Source: DASRBO01 sp035653595 (GTDB taxonomy: Bacteria; Actinomycetota; Acidimicrobiia; Acidimicrobiales; JAJPHE01). From it: a stretch of DNA of 34,860 nt. The translations under genes were made by a program, and so were the position numbers. Location: assembly GCA_035653595.1 (NCBI GenBank), contig DASRBO010000036.1, positions 1-34,860 of the forward strand, read 5' to 3'. Positions within the stretch are counted from its first letter, which is position 1. Every line of letters begins with the position of its first letter. This document shows, piece by piece, positions 7,036-14,874 of this stretch. Below the pieces are notes generated by a model that was not told the origin of the DNA, did no database searches, and saw only the letters and a program-made list of their open reading frames with translations.

Positions 7036-8103
7036 GCCGCGAGCGGCCGGCAGCCACACCATGTCGCCCCGGCGCACCAGCGGCACCGGGTGCGGGACCG
7101 GCGGCGGGCTGCCGGAGCGAGGCCAGACCGGCAGCTCCAGCAGGGTCCCGTCGGGGCGGAGCACGCCGGGGAGCAGCTTTCCCGAGCAGGACCAGTCGCC
7201 CAGGACCACGGTGGCTCCGGCCGGGGAGGGAGCCCAGCCGGTCAGGTCGCCGTCGGGGCCCAGGCTGACCAGGTCGCTGCCGTCCCACGCCAGCGCCCTC
7301 GAGCACCCCGAGCCCCCGCTGGTGAGCACGACCAGGCCGCCCCGGAGCGACGGGGCCCCGAGCCGGAGCTGTAGGGAGCCGCAGGCGCCGGCCGACCTCT
7401 GGCCCGGGCGGGCGGTGCCCGGCGGGGACGGAGCCACTGCCGGGGCGCGGCCCCCTGCCGCGACCGCGTCCCGCTGGTGCTCGTGGCCGAGCCGGTGCCA
7501 GCCGAGGACCATCGTCGCCGCCACCAGGGCGACGGCGGCGGCGCCGGCGGCGGCCGGCCCCAGGCGGTTGACGCCCGAGCGTCGCCGGAGTGGGAGGCTC
7601 GAGAGGGCGCCCAGCCGGGCCAGATCGTCGGCAGCGGCGCGGGCCAGCTCGGACGGCGAGCGGTCGGGCAGGCCTCCGTGACGGGCCAGGTCGGCGAGGC
7701 CGACCATCAGGAGCACAGGACCGTCGGAGTCGAAGCCGACACTGTCGGGCGCCAGGTTCCCGTGCACGACCCCGCGGGCGTGCAGGGAGCGCAGGAGCCG
7801 ATCGAGGCTGGCCCGCTCCCCGTCGGTCAGGAGCGGGGCCCGGCCGATCCCCAGGGCGGGTCCGGTTCCCACCGGGGCCTGCTCGCCGCTGGGGCCGCCC
7901 GGCGGAGTGCTTAGCAAGCCCCCGCACGGAGGGGCCCAGCGCAGCTGCACCCCACCGGGCACCGGCTCGACCCCCTCGGCCAGGATCACGCCGGCGAGGC
8001 CGGCGCAGCGGCGGCCCAGCTCGGACAGCCAGGCCTCTGCCTGCTCGGGCCCCATGCCCGCCACCACCACGCTGACCGGGGTTGCTTCGGAATCGGATTG
8101 CAT
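7024..8103 (-). CDS. Membrane-anchored pseudokinase-like protein
   Basis: A 359-residue protein with three visible parts. Residues about 90-170 resemble the C-lobe of a bacterial Ser/Thr kinase. LHARGVVHGNLAPDSV aligns with the catalytic loop, but HRD is replaced by HGN (114-116), the DFG region reads VGLAD, and DDLARLGAL resembles the conserved alpha-F helix. The N-lobe is barely recognisable and no catalytic Lys can be assigned, so catalysis is unlikely. One transmembrane segment follows at about 183-202. The outer domain of about 155 residues has four Cys (241, 267, 306, 357), possibly two disulfides. ATG 8101-8103 is preferred over one at 8148, because an extended -10-like TGcTATTTC lies just upstream (8114-8122, minus strand), suggesting a near-leaderless message. 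It is divergent from the Tad operon. A regulatory role for the pilus is inference. Confidence 0.6.
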   Translation of the reverse strand: MQSDSEATPVSVVVAGMGPEQAEAWLSELGRRCAGLAGVILAEGVEPVPGGVQLRWAPPCGGLLSTPPGGPSGEQAPVGTGPALGIGRAPLLTDGERASLDRLLRSLHARGVVHGNLAPDSVGFDSDGPVLLMVGLADLARHGGLPDRSPSELARAAADDLARLGALSSLPLRRRSGVNRLGPAAAGAAAVALVAATMVLGWHRLGHEHQRDAVAAGGRAPAVAPSPPGTARPGQRSAGACGSLQLRLGAPSLRGGLVVLTSGGSGCSRALAWDGSDLVSLGPDGDLTGWAPSPAGATVVLGDWSCSGKLLPGVLRPDGTLLELPVWPRSGSPPPVPHPVPLVRRGDMVWLPAARGCSG

Positions 8104-8147
8104 GTAAAAGCATGAAATAGCACAACACAGCGATCTACGAAAGGCCA

Positions 8148-8177
8148 TTGAAGAAGGCGAAAGTGGGTGCTAAGAAT
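8148..8177 (+). promoter_or_regulatory. Candidate promoter of the Tad pilus operon
   Basis: TTGAAG (8148-8153), a 17-base spacer and TAAGAAT (8171-8177) form a plausible sigma-70-like promoter in an unusually AT-rich patch between the divergent pseudokinase and CpaB-like genes. It would give a leader of about 65-75 bases before the start at 8252. The match is moderate. Confidence 0.3.
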
Positions 8178-8251
8178 CCCCACACTCGGCGCGAAAGCCT
8201 CGAACCGGCCAGAGCGGACGAGCTGGGGCGGCCAGACGGGACGGAGGGGGC

Positions 8252-9037
8252 ATGTCCGGGGCGGCGAGAGTGACGCTGGAGGCCGGTCCGGAGCTGCCGG
8301 GGGCCCCGGCGGTGCGGGTGATCGGCCGGCGCCGGCCGGTGGTCGGAGGGAGGGCGGCCCTCGGGGCGCTCCTGGTGGCCCTGGCGGCGGTGGGGACCTT
8401 CGCCGCCTGGTCCGGGGCCACCGCCGATCACCGGGTGGCCTACGTGGTGGCCGCCCATGCCCTGTACCCGGGGGAACGACTGAGCCCGGCCGACCTGACC
8501 ACGACGCCGATGCTGCTGCCGACGGGACTGGCCGAGCGGCGGGCCTTCCGCGACCCCGGGCGGCTGGTCGGGGCCACCGTGGTGGGACCGGTCGGCGCCG
8601 GCGAGCTGGTGCAGGCCAGCGAGGTGGTGACCGGGGTGGCCGCCCTCTACGCCGACGAGGTCTCCTTCTCCATCGACGCCGCCCGGGCGGTGGACGGCAC
8701 CCTGCAGAGCGGCGAGACGGTGGCGGTCATGGCGACCTACGGCTCAAGCGGCGACGCCACCACCTCCCTGGTGGTGCGGGCGGCCCACGTGGTCGACGTG
8801 GAGTCGGCCTCAGGGACGCTGGGGGGCCAGGTCACCCAGACCGTCACCCTGGGCCTCGATTCGGTGGCCGACGCCCTCGCCCTCGTCAACGCCGTCAACG
8901 CCGGCCAGGTGGTGCTGGTGCGGGAGGCGGCGGGAGGTCAGTCCGCCTCGGCCCCCTACCGCAGCCCGTCGTCCGCCCCGCAGGCCGGGGCATCCGCCTC
9001 CCCGGGCTCGACGGCCGGCCCTGGTGCCGGTCCATGA
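8252..9037 (+). CDS. cpaB: SAF domain protein, CpaB/RcpC-like (Flp pilus assembly)
   Basis: A 261-residue protein with one N-terminal transmembrane segment (about 33-53, ALGALLVALAAVGTFAAW) and an extracytoplasmic SAF domain (about 62-130). The SAF region has the pattern YPGERLSPADL...LVGATVVGPVGAGELV. The C-terminus is a Ser/Pro/Gly-rich tail. In Tad loci, CpaB/RcpC proteins carry SAF domains and help assemble or stabilise the pilus, possibly by binding the cell wall. ATG 8252 is preceded by GGAGGGGG at 8243-8250. It opens the operon; its stop overlaps the next start as ATGA. The exact CpaB identity is inferred from domain and position. Confidence 0.78.
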   Translation: MSGAARVTLEAGPELPGAPAVRVIGRRRPVVGGRAALGALLVALAAVGTFAAWSGATADHRVAYVVAAHALYPGERLSPADLTTTPMLLPTGLAERRAFRDPGRLVGATVVGPVGAGELVQASEVVTGVAALYADEVSFSIDAARAVDGTLQSGETVAVMATYGSSGDATTSLVVRAAHVVDVESASGTLGGQVTQTVTLGLDSVADALALVNAVNAGQVVLVREAAGGQSASAPYRSPSSAPQAGASASPGSTAGPGAGP

Positions 9038-10299
9038 GCGCCGAGCGCTACGTCGTGCTGGGCCTGGCCCGGCCCCGCTCGCCCTGGTTCGCCCGCGTCA
9101 GCCGGTGGTCGACCGCCGGCTCCCTTCCGGTGGACTTCGTCAAGTGCGTGAGCCCGGAGGAGCTCGAGGCCCGGTTGGGCTCGGGGCGGGCCGTCTCCGC
9201 TGTCATGGTCGACGACGGGCTGTTCGGCGCCGATCGCGACCTGCTTGGGGTGGCCCGGGGCCAGGGGGCGGCCACCGTGGTCGTCAGCGCCGGCTCTCCC
9301 CGGCGGGATTGGGCCACCCTCGGAGCGTCGGTGGTCCTGTCCGAGGACTTCGACCACCAGCGCCTGGCCGAGGTGCTGCGCCAGCACGCCCGTCCGGTGG
9401 GTCAATCGGGCCCCGATCCGGATCCCTCGGTCGGCGGGTCGGCGTCCGGCCGGGTGGTGGCGGTGTGCGGGCCGGGCGGCACCGGCGCCTCCACGGTGGC
9501 AGCCGTCCTGGCCCAGGGCCTGGCGCGCTCGGGGTCAGCGGGCTCGGTGCTGGTGGACATGGGCGTGCCCGGTGAGCAGGCCATGCTGCACGGCGCCAGT
9601 GACGACGTGCCCGGTCTGCTGCACCTGGTGGAAGGGCACCGTCGCGGCGCCCTCGACCGGGCGGCGGTGCTGTCCCACCTGTGGTGGGTCGAAGAACGCG
9701 GCTATCACCTGGCCACCGGGCTGCGCCGGTCGCGTTCGTGGCCGGCGCTGCGACCCCGGGCGGTGGAGGCCACCATCGAAACGCTGGCCCAGACCTTCGC
9801 GGTGGTGGTCTGCGACGTGGAGGCCGAGCTCGACGGCGAGAGGGAGACCGGTTCGGTCGAGCTGGAGGAGCGCCACGCCATGAGCCGGGCGGCGGTGCTG
9901 AGCGCGGTGGCCGTGGTCGTCGTGGCAGGCCCGGGCATGAAGGGGGCCCACTCCCTGGGCCGGGTGGTGGCCGAGCTGGTGGACTTCGGTGTCGAGCCCG
10001 ACCGCATCCTCGCCGTGGTGAACCGGGTGCCCCGGGGCCGGCGCAGCTGGCCGGAGACGAGGGCAGCGGCTCGTTCGCTGCTGCCAGCGGCGGTGCCATC
10101 ACCGGTGCTGGTCCCCGACCGCGGCCTCGAGCAGGTGTGGCGGGACGGTCGCCGCTTTCCGGCGTGGCTGGCCGATCCCCTGTGCGAGCGGGTGGGGCCG
10201 ATGCTGGGCGCCAGTCCGCCTTCACCGGCCGCCCCGGTGCCGATCCGACCCGGCACCGTCGGCGCGGTCAGCGCCGCCGACGGGGTGGCGGCCGGGTGA
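9034..10299 (+). CDS. tadZ: TadZ/CpaE-like MinD-family protein with degenerate Walker A
   Basis: A 421-residue protein. Residues about 5-120 look like an atypical response-regulator receiver domain (VSAVMVDDGLFGAD, ATVVVSAG). From about 140 a ParA/MinD-type fold begins with VVAVCGPGGTGASTVA. In the deviant Walker A motif both Lys positions are replaced (Pro147 and Ala152 where KGGxGK is expected). VVVCDVEAE and AVVVVAGPGMKGAHSL are later core strands. TadZ/CpaE proteins mark the pole or site where the pilus is built and often have atypical ATPase motifs. The ATG at 9034 overlaps the preceding stop, and the end overlaps tadA as GTGA, so translation is coupled. The function is inferred from fold and operon position. 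Confidence 0.82.
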   Translation: MSAERYVVLGLARPRSPWFARVSRWSTAGSLPVDFVKCVSPEELEARLGSGRAVSAVMVDDGLFGADRDLLGVARGQGAATVVVSAGSPRRDWATLGASVVLSEDFDHQRLAEVLRQHARPVGQSGPDPDPSVGGSASGRVVAVCGPGGTGASTVAAVLAQGLARSGSAGSVLVDMGVPGEQAMLHGASDDVPGLLHLVEGHRRGALDRAAVLSHLWWVEERGYHLATGLRRSRSWPALRPRAVEATIETLAQTFAVVVCDVEAELDGERETGSVELEERHAMSRAAVLSAVAVVVVAGPGMKGAHSLGRVVAELVDFGVEPDRILAVVNRVPRGRRSWPETRAAARSLLPAAVPSPVLVPDRGLEQVWRDGRRFPAWLADPLCERVGPMLGASPPSPAAPVPIRPGTVGAVSAADGVAAG

Positions 10300-11696
10300 C
10301 CGCCACCTGGTCGGGGGTTGGCGACCGGGCTCAGGCCGCCTGGGTGTCCCCGCTGCTCGAGGTGGAGCGACTGGCCCAGGAGGAGGCCAAGGCGGCAGCC
10401 CTCGACGTCAGCGACCCGGCCGGCCGGGCCCGCCTGCGGGCCATGATCGTGGCCGCCATCGAGACGTGGAACGGCGACTACCGCCGCGGCGTGCGCCCGT
10501 TCGCCATCGCCGAGCCTCACGTGGTCGAGGACCGCGCCTTCCGCAACCTGGCGGGCTACGGGCCGCTCGAGCCGTTGCTGCGGGACCCGGACGTGTGGGA
10601 GATCATGATCAACGGTCCCGACGCCGTGTTCGTCCGCCGGCACCGGGGCGCCTCCGGTTACCACGACGAGGTCTTCCACGACGACGACCACGTAATCCGG
10701 ATTCTGACCAGGATCCTCGACGACTCGAGCGGATCGCACCGCAAGCTCGATCCGACCGAGGGCCTCCAGGACGCCCGCCTCGACGACGGTTCCCGCCTGC
10801 ACATCGTGCACGGCGACATCGGGCGCGACGGTCACGTGCTGGTGAACATCCGCAAGTTCACCGGGCTGCCGCACCGCAGCCTGGACGAGCTGGTGGAGAC
10901 GGGGATGCTGAGCCCGCCGGCGGCGGACTTCCTGCGGGCGTGCATGCGGGCCCGGTTGTCGATCGTCTTCGCCGGGGCCCCCGGGTCGGGCAAGACCACG
11001 CTGCTGTCGTGCTGCGCCGCCGAGCTCGATCCCGGTCTGCGGGTGGTGGTGGCCGAGGAGGTGTTCGAGACCGACGTCGCCATGCCGAACCTCGCCCACA
11101 TGCAGACCCGGCCCCGACGGGCCGACCGCGGCGAGGTGGATCTGCGCCGGCTGGTGTCGGGCTTCCTGCGCATGGCACCCGACGTGGCCATCGTCGGGGA
11201 GGTCCGCGACCGCGAGGCCCTGCCGTTGCTGCTGACGCTGTCCTCGGGCATCAAGGGCTACACCACCATCCACGCCGGCTCGGCCCGTCAGGCCTTGAGC
11301 CGGCTGCGATTCATCTGCCAGCTGGGGGACACCTCCTCGCCGATCCCCTTGTCCGCCCTCAACTCGCTGGTGAGCGAGGCGGTGGACATCGTGGTGCACT
11401 GCCGGCGGGAGGGGGACCGGGTGCAGGTGACCGAGGTGATCGCGGTCGAGGATCTGCAGTCGGGGCCCGACTCTTACGCCTTCACCACCACGGACCTGTT
11501 CCGCCTCAACGACCGCTCGGGCGTGCTGGGCTGGACCGGCAGCCTCCCTCAGCGGGCGGCGCCGTCGTTCGAGGCCGCCGGCATAGACCTGCTCGGCCTG
11601 CTGGGCGACGGCAGCGCCGGAGGAGCCAGGTCGAGGCGGATCGAGCGGCTGGCCGGTGGCACCGAAGGGATGGACATCACCGGAGCCGACCGGTGA
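10296..11696 (+). CDS. tadA: TadA/CpaF secretion ATPase of the Tad pilus
   Basis: A 466-residue hexameric ATPase that powers pilin polymerisation. The N-terminal domain contains GYGPLEPLLRDPDVWEIMING. Walker A is GAPGSGKTT at 227-235. The acidic box follows as VVVAEEVFETD, Walker B lies in MAPDVAIVGEVRDREA (about 293-308), and the His box is TTIHAGS with His326. All catalytic motifs look intact. The GTG start at 10296 overlaps the tadZ stop. It is followed directly by tadB through another GTGA overlap. CpaF is an equivalent name. The acidic box reads EEVFETD rather than the more usual EDTAEL form. Confidence 0.95.
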   Translation: MTATWSGVGDRAQAAWVSPLLEVERLAQEEAKAAALDVSDPAGRARLRAMIVAAIETWNGDYRRGVRPFAIAEPHVVEDRAFRNLAGYGPLEPLLRDPDVWEIMINGPDAVFVRRHRGASGYHDEVFHDDDHVIRILTRILDDSSGSHRKLDPTEGLQDARLDDGSRLHIVHGDIGRDGHVLVNIRKFTGLPHRSLDELVETGMLSPPAADFLRACMRARLSIVFAGAPGSGKTTLLSCCAAELDPGLRVVVAEEVFETDVAMPNLAHMQTRPRRADRGEVDLRRLVSGFLRMAPDVAIVGEVRDREALPLLLTLSSGIKGYTTIHAGSARQALSRLRFICQLGDTSSPIPLSALNSLVSEAVDIVVHCRREGDRVQVTEVIAVEDLQSGPDSYAFTTTDLFRLNDRSGVLGWTGSLPQRAAPSFEAAGIDLLGLLGDGSAGGARSRRIERLAGGTEGMDITGADR

Positions 11697-12565
11697 CCGG
11701 TGTCCTGCTGGCCGGATTGGCCGCCGCCGGCGTGTATCTGCTGGTTAGCCCACCCGGGCACGGCCAGCGGTCGAGCAGGCCGGGGGTCGGGCTCGACCCT
11801 CGCCGGGCGGTGGGGGAGTGGTTGGCCCAGGCGGGGGCGTCCGAGGTGGGCTGGGCCCAGTTCGTCGCCGTGGTGGCGGCCCTGGCGGCGATCGGGGCGG
11901 TGCTCGGATGGGCCCTGTTCGGAGGTGTGGTGGCGGCGGCGGTGGCCTCTGCTCTGGGGGCATGCATCCCGCTGGCCTCCTACCGCTCCCGCCGGTCCCG
12001 CCGTCTCGAGGAGGCCAGGCGGGCATGGCCCCGCATGATCGAGGAGATCCGCCTGCAGACCAGTGGGCTGGGCCGCTCCATCCCCCAGGCGCTGCTCGAC
12101 GTGGGCCGGAGGGGTCCGCCCGAGCTGCGGGCCAGCTTCCTCGCCGCCGAACGCGAGTGGTCCGTCTCGACCGACTTCGCCCGCACCGTGGCGGTGCTCA
12201 AGGCCTCGCTGGCCGATGCCACCGCCGACGCCGTGTGCGAGACGCTGCTGGTCGCCCACCAGGTGGGCGGGAGCGGGGTGGACCGGCGCCTGGCCGCCCT
12301 GGCCGAGGACCGCCTGGCGGAGCTGGACGGCCGCCAGGACGCCCTGGCCCGCCAGGCCGGCGCCCGCTTTGCCCGCCGCTTCGTGCTGTTGGTGCCGCTG
12401 GGTATGGCGCTCGCCGGTCTCTCGATCGGCGACGGGCGGGCGGCGTACGAGACCGCCGGCGGGCAGCTGGCGGTGGCCTTCGGCATTTCCGCCGTGGTGG
12501 TGTGCTGGATGTGGGCCGGGCGCCTGATGCGCCTTCCCGACAGCGACCGGGTGTTTCGTGACTGA
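11693..12565 (+). CDS. tadB: TadB-like pilus platform protein (type II secretion F domain)
   Basis: A 290-residue integral membrane protein. Hydrophobic segments lie at about 3-20, 60-97 (probably two helices), 226-241 and 258-275. The cytoplasmic T2SF domain between has RRAWPRMIEEIRLQTSGLGRSIPQALLDVG, typical of TadB. It should form the inner-membrane platform on which TadA acts, together with TadC. The GTG at 11693 overlaps the tadA stop. A longer frame is open upstream inside tadA but is a shadow. Confidence 0.88.
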   Translation: MTGVLLAGLAAAGVYLLVSPPGHGQRSSRPGVGLDPRRAVGEWLAQAGASEVGWAQFVAVVAALAAIGAVLGWALFGGVVAAAVASALGACIPLASYRSRRSRRLEEARRAWPRMIEEIRLQTSGLGRSIPQALLDVGRRGPPELRASFLAAEREWSVSTDFARTVAVLKASLADATADAVCETLLVAHQVGGSGVDRRLAALAEDRLAELDGRQDALARQAGARFARRFVLLVPLGMALAGLSIGDGRAAYETAGGQLAVAFGISAVVVCWMWAGRLMRLPDSDRVFRD

Positions 12566-12583
12566 GGCCGGGGACAGCCGCCG

Positions 12584-13486
12584 GTGACCCTGCGCCTCGC
12601 CCTGGTGTCCGGCCTCTGCCTGTGGCTGGGCCTGTCGCTTCTGTTCAGTCTGGTGCCGGCGTGGTCCCGTCCCCCCCTGGCCGACCGGCTCCGGCCCTTC
12701 GCCCTCGGCCAAGCCCAGCCGGCCCGGCGACCGCCGGCGGGCGGCTTCCGCCAGGGCCTGGCGGTGGTGGCGGCGACCATCGGGGAGACCGTGTCGCGGG
12801 CGGTGGGGTCCTTCGATGACGCCGAGTCCCGCCTGCGCCGGATCCACTCACCCCTGTCGCTGCCGGCGTTCCGCATGCGTCAGCTGGGGTGGGCGGTGGC
12901 GGCAGTGGGCGTGAGTCTCGCCGTGCTGGCCTGGTTGCGCCCTCCGGCTGCGGTCGGCCTGGCCGCCCTCCCCGCCGCCGTGGTGAGCGCCTACATGCTC
13001 ACCGAGGCCTGGCTGAACCGGGCCTGCCGGACGTGGGACCGCCGGCGGCTGCTCGAGCTTCCCATCGTGGTTGAGCAGCTAGCCATGCTCATGGCCGCCG
13101 GCTACTCGCTGGGCTCGGCCCTGGGTCGGGTGGCCGGCCGGGGCAGCGGGGCCTGCGCCATGGACCTGGCCGTGGTGTGTGCGCGCATCCACCAGGGCGT
13201 CGACGAACGACGGGCCCTGGGGGAGTGGGCCAATGCCACCCGGTCCCGCCCGGTCGAGCGCCTGGTGGCGGTGCTTGCGTTGTCCCGCGACACCAGCGAT
13301 CTGGGGGCGCTTCTGGCCCAGGAGTCCCGCTCCATAAGGCGCCAGGTTCAGCGACAGACCGTGGAGCTCATGGACCGGCGGGCCCAGCAGGTGTGGGTTC
13401 CCGTGACCGTGGCTGCCCTGGTCCCCGGGGTGGTCTTCCTGGCCGTGCCCTTCGTGCAGGCGCTGCGGGTCTTCGCCGGTGCGTGA
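12584..13486 (+). CDS. tadC: TadC-like pilus platform protein (type II secretion F domain)
   Basis: A 300-residue membrane protein paired with TadB. Hydrophobic segments lie at about 3-25, 100-118, 121-143 and 271-294. The T2SF domain at about 155-265 contains LLELPIVVEQLAMLMAAGYSLGSALGRVA and QQVWVPVTVAALVPGVVFLAVPF, both typical of TadC. The GTG at 12584 follows a GGGGACA stretch and lies 18 bases after tadB. A 167-base gap with no recognisable gene separates it from the pilin-like genes downstream. Confidence 0.87.
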   Translation: MTLRLALVSGLCLWLGLSLLFSLVPAWSRPPLADRLRPFALGQAQPARRPPAGGFRQGLAVVAATIGETVSRAVGSFDDAESRLRRIHSPLSLPAFRMRQLGWAVAAVGVSLAVLAWLRPPAAVGLAALPAAVVSAYMLTEAWLNRACRTWDRRRLLELPIVVEQLAMLMAAGYSLGSALGRVAGRGSGACAMDLAVVCARIHQGVDERRALGEWANATRSRPVERLVAVLALSRDTSDLGALLAQESRSIRRQVQRQTVELMDRRAQQVWVPVTVAALVPGVVFLAVPFVQALRVFAGA

Positions 13487-13653
13487 TCGGCGGTGTGTCG
13501 GCCGGCGGCGACGGGGTGGGTGTCGGGGCGCGGCCGGGACGCGGATGTTGGGCGGCGGTGGGGCGACTGGGTTTTCGCCGGCGGTTGCGCTGTCAGGAGA
13601 CGGAGAACTTCGGGCCCCAGAGTCGAGATGACGGAGCGAGGAGGGCAAGAGTG

Positions 13654-13893
13654 ATGGTCGGAGCGCTTGATTGGTGGCTGCACCTGCTGGTGGTGGCGGA
13701 GGTGGGCGGTCGCCGTGCGGTGGGCCGGTTTAGGGACGCGGCCACCGGCGAGGCCGGCGAAGGAGTGGTCAGCCTCGCCATCGGCGTGGTCATCATGGCC
13801 TTCCTCGGGGTCATGGTCTGGGTGGCGTTCCGCGAGACCCTCGGACATGCCACCCAGAACGTGAACACCCAGGTCAGCCAGATCGGTCAGTAG
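13654..13893 (+). CDS. Small single-span protein, candidate Flp-like pilin
   Basis: A 79-residue protein with a charged N-terminal part (GRRAVGRFRDAATGEAGEG), one long hydrophobic helix at about 38-58 and a polar tail (GHATQNVNTQVSQIG). Size, layout and position between tadC and the TadE-like genes fit a major Flp pilin. However, the canonical prepilin site with Glu at +5 followed by Tyr is not visible; E36 is the nearest candidate. GGAGGG around 13641-13646 is a good ribosome binding site. An in-frame GTG at 13651 is an alternative start. It could instead be a minor pilus membrane protein. Confidence 0.6.
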   Translation: MVGALDWWLHLLVVAEVGGRRAVGRFRDAATGEAGEGVVSLAIGVVIMAFLGVMVWVAFRETLGHATQNVNTQVSQIGQ

Positions 13894-13900
13894 CCGCTCT

Positions 13901-14371
13901 GTGCTCGGCACCAGCGGCGCGGTGTCCGGCACCGGCGGCGCGGCGTCCGGCACCAGCCGGTCGGTGTCCCCCACCGGCGTGAACGGGGGCGATCAGTCCG
14001 GCGTCGGCCTGATCAGCACCGTGGTCGGCTTTGCCATCTTCGCCGTGCTGCTGCTGCTGGCGGTGCAGGTGGCCGTTGGTCTCTACACCAGGACGGTGGC
14101 GTCCTCGGTCGGCTTCGACGCCGCCCGGATCGTCTCGGGCGCTGACGCGGGCGCCTCGCCGGCCGCCCTCGAGTCGGCCGAGGCCCTGGCCCGCCAGGAG
14201 CTCGGTGGTGAGGGAGCGAGGGCCACCTTCGAATGGTCGGTCACCGCCGACCAGGTGGGGCTGCGCATCACCGTCCCCGTGCCCACCCTCCTGCCGTCCG
14301 GTCTGGCGGGCCCACTGCGGCTCGCCTCGGTCACCCGAGGGGTGACCTTGCGACGGGAGCGAGTGCGCTGA
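13901..14371 (+). CDS. TadE-like pseudopilin with repetitive leader
   Basis: A 156-residue protein. The first 30 residues are a Gly/Ser/Thr-rich repeat and contain no basic cluster. A transmembrane helix lies at about 37-61 (LISTVVGFAIFAVLLLLAVQVAVGLYTRT), followed by SVGFDAARIV and a mixed C-terminal domain, the usual TadE arrangement. TadE-like proteins are minor pilins processed by a prepilin peptidase. The start is uncertain: GTG codons at 13901, 13922, 13964 and 13979 are all in frame. Those at 13922 and 13964 lie at the same register of the repeat. The first is only 7 bases after the previous stop. Confidence 0.75.
   Translation: MLGTSGAVSGTGGAASGTSRSVSPTGVNGGDQSGVGLISTVVGFAIFAVLLLLAVQVAVGLYTRTVASSVGFDAARIVSGADAGASPAALESAEALARQELGGEGARATFEWSVTADQVGLRITVPVPTLLPSGLAGPLRLASVTRGVTLRRERVR
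13904..13987 (+). repeat. Four tandem 21-bp repeats in the TadE-like leader
   Basis: Units at 13904-13924, 13925-13945, 13946-13966 and 13967-13987 encode LGTSGAV, SGTGGAA, SGTSRSV and SPTGVNG. The middle two are most alike (TCCGGCACC then GGC or AGC). Because the unit is 7 codons, copy changes would keep the reading frame. Confidence 0.8.
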
Positions 14372-14436
14372 AAGCGACAGGGCTCCGACCGCGGTCGCCC
14401 GTTGCGTCCGGGGACCTCCACGATCGCCGCCCGAGG

Positions 14437-14874
14437 GTGGCCGACGCCGGGCAGGTGGCCGGAGTGGAGATGCTGTTCTTCGGGGCTTTGATCTTCGTGG
14501 TGGGCATCCTGGTGGTGGCCAACGCCTGGGGTGTGCTCGACGCCAAGTTGGTCGCCGGCGACGCCGCCCGCGAGGCCGCCTGGGCCTTCGTGCAGGCGGG
14601 AAGCCAGTCGGCGGCCTCGGCGGCAGCTCTGGACGCGGCCGATCAGGCGGTGAGTGCCCACGGCCGCGACCCGTCCCACCTGTCCCTGCAGATCGACGGG
14701 ACCCTTGCCCGGTGCCACCGGGTCGTGGCCCAGGCGTCCTACCGCACCGTGCTGATCAGCCTTCCCTGGGTCGGGGCCCTCGCAGGGAGCTTCACCGCCT
14801 CGGCCAGGCACAGTGAGCTGGTCGACCCTTACCGCAGCGGGCTGCCGGTCTCGAACGCGGCATGCGCCGGGTGA
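14437..14874 (+). CDS. Second TadE-like pilus protein
   Basis: A 145-residue protein from the GTG at 14437. DAGQVAGVEMLFFGALIFVVGILVVANAW combines a short polar leader with a hydrophobic helix and an early Glu, similar to TadE and pilin N-termini. KLVAGDAAREAAWAFVQA follows, the usual TadE pattern after the membrane segment. The start is uncertain: ATG 14470 would remove the leader Glu, while a CTG at 14368 overlaps the preceding stop as CTGA and would add 23 residues with several Arg. Its 3' end overlaps the next gene by 13 bases. Confidence 0.68.
   Translation: MADAGQVAGVEMLFFGALIFVVGILVVANAWGVLDAKLVAGDAAREAAWAFVQAGSQSAASAAALDAADQAVSAHGRDPSHLSLQIDGTLARCHRVVAQASYRTVLISLPWVGALAGSFTASARHSELVDPYRSGLPVSNAACAG

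Noticed and set aside
5636..8128. 830-codon minus-strand frame across the acyltransferase and pseudokinase genes
   Set aside because: Arg/Gly/Pro-rich shadow of two well-supported genes in another frame; no domains.
9705..11399. 564-codon minus-strand frame opposite tadZ and tadA
   Set aside because: Antisense shadow; His/Gln/Gly-rich with no motif, while both plus-strand genes have intact signatures.
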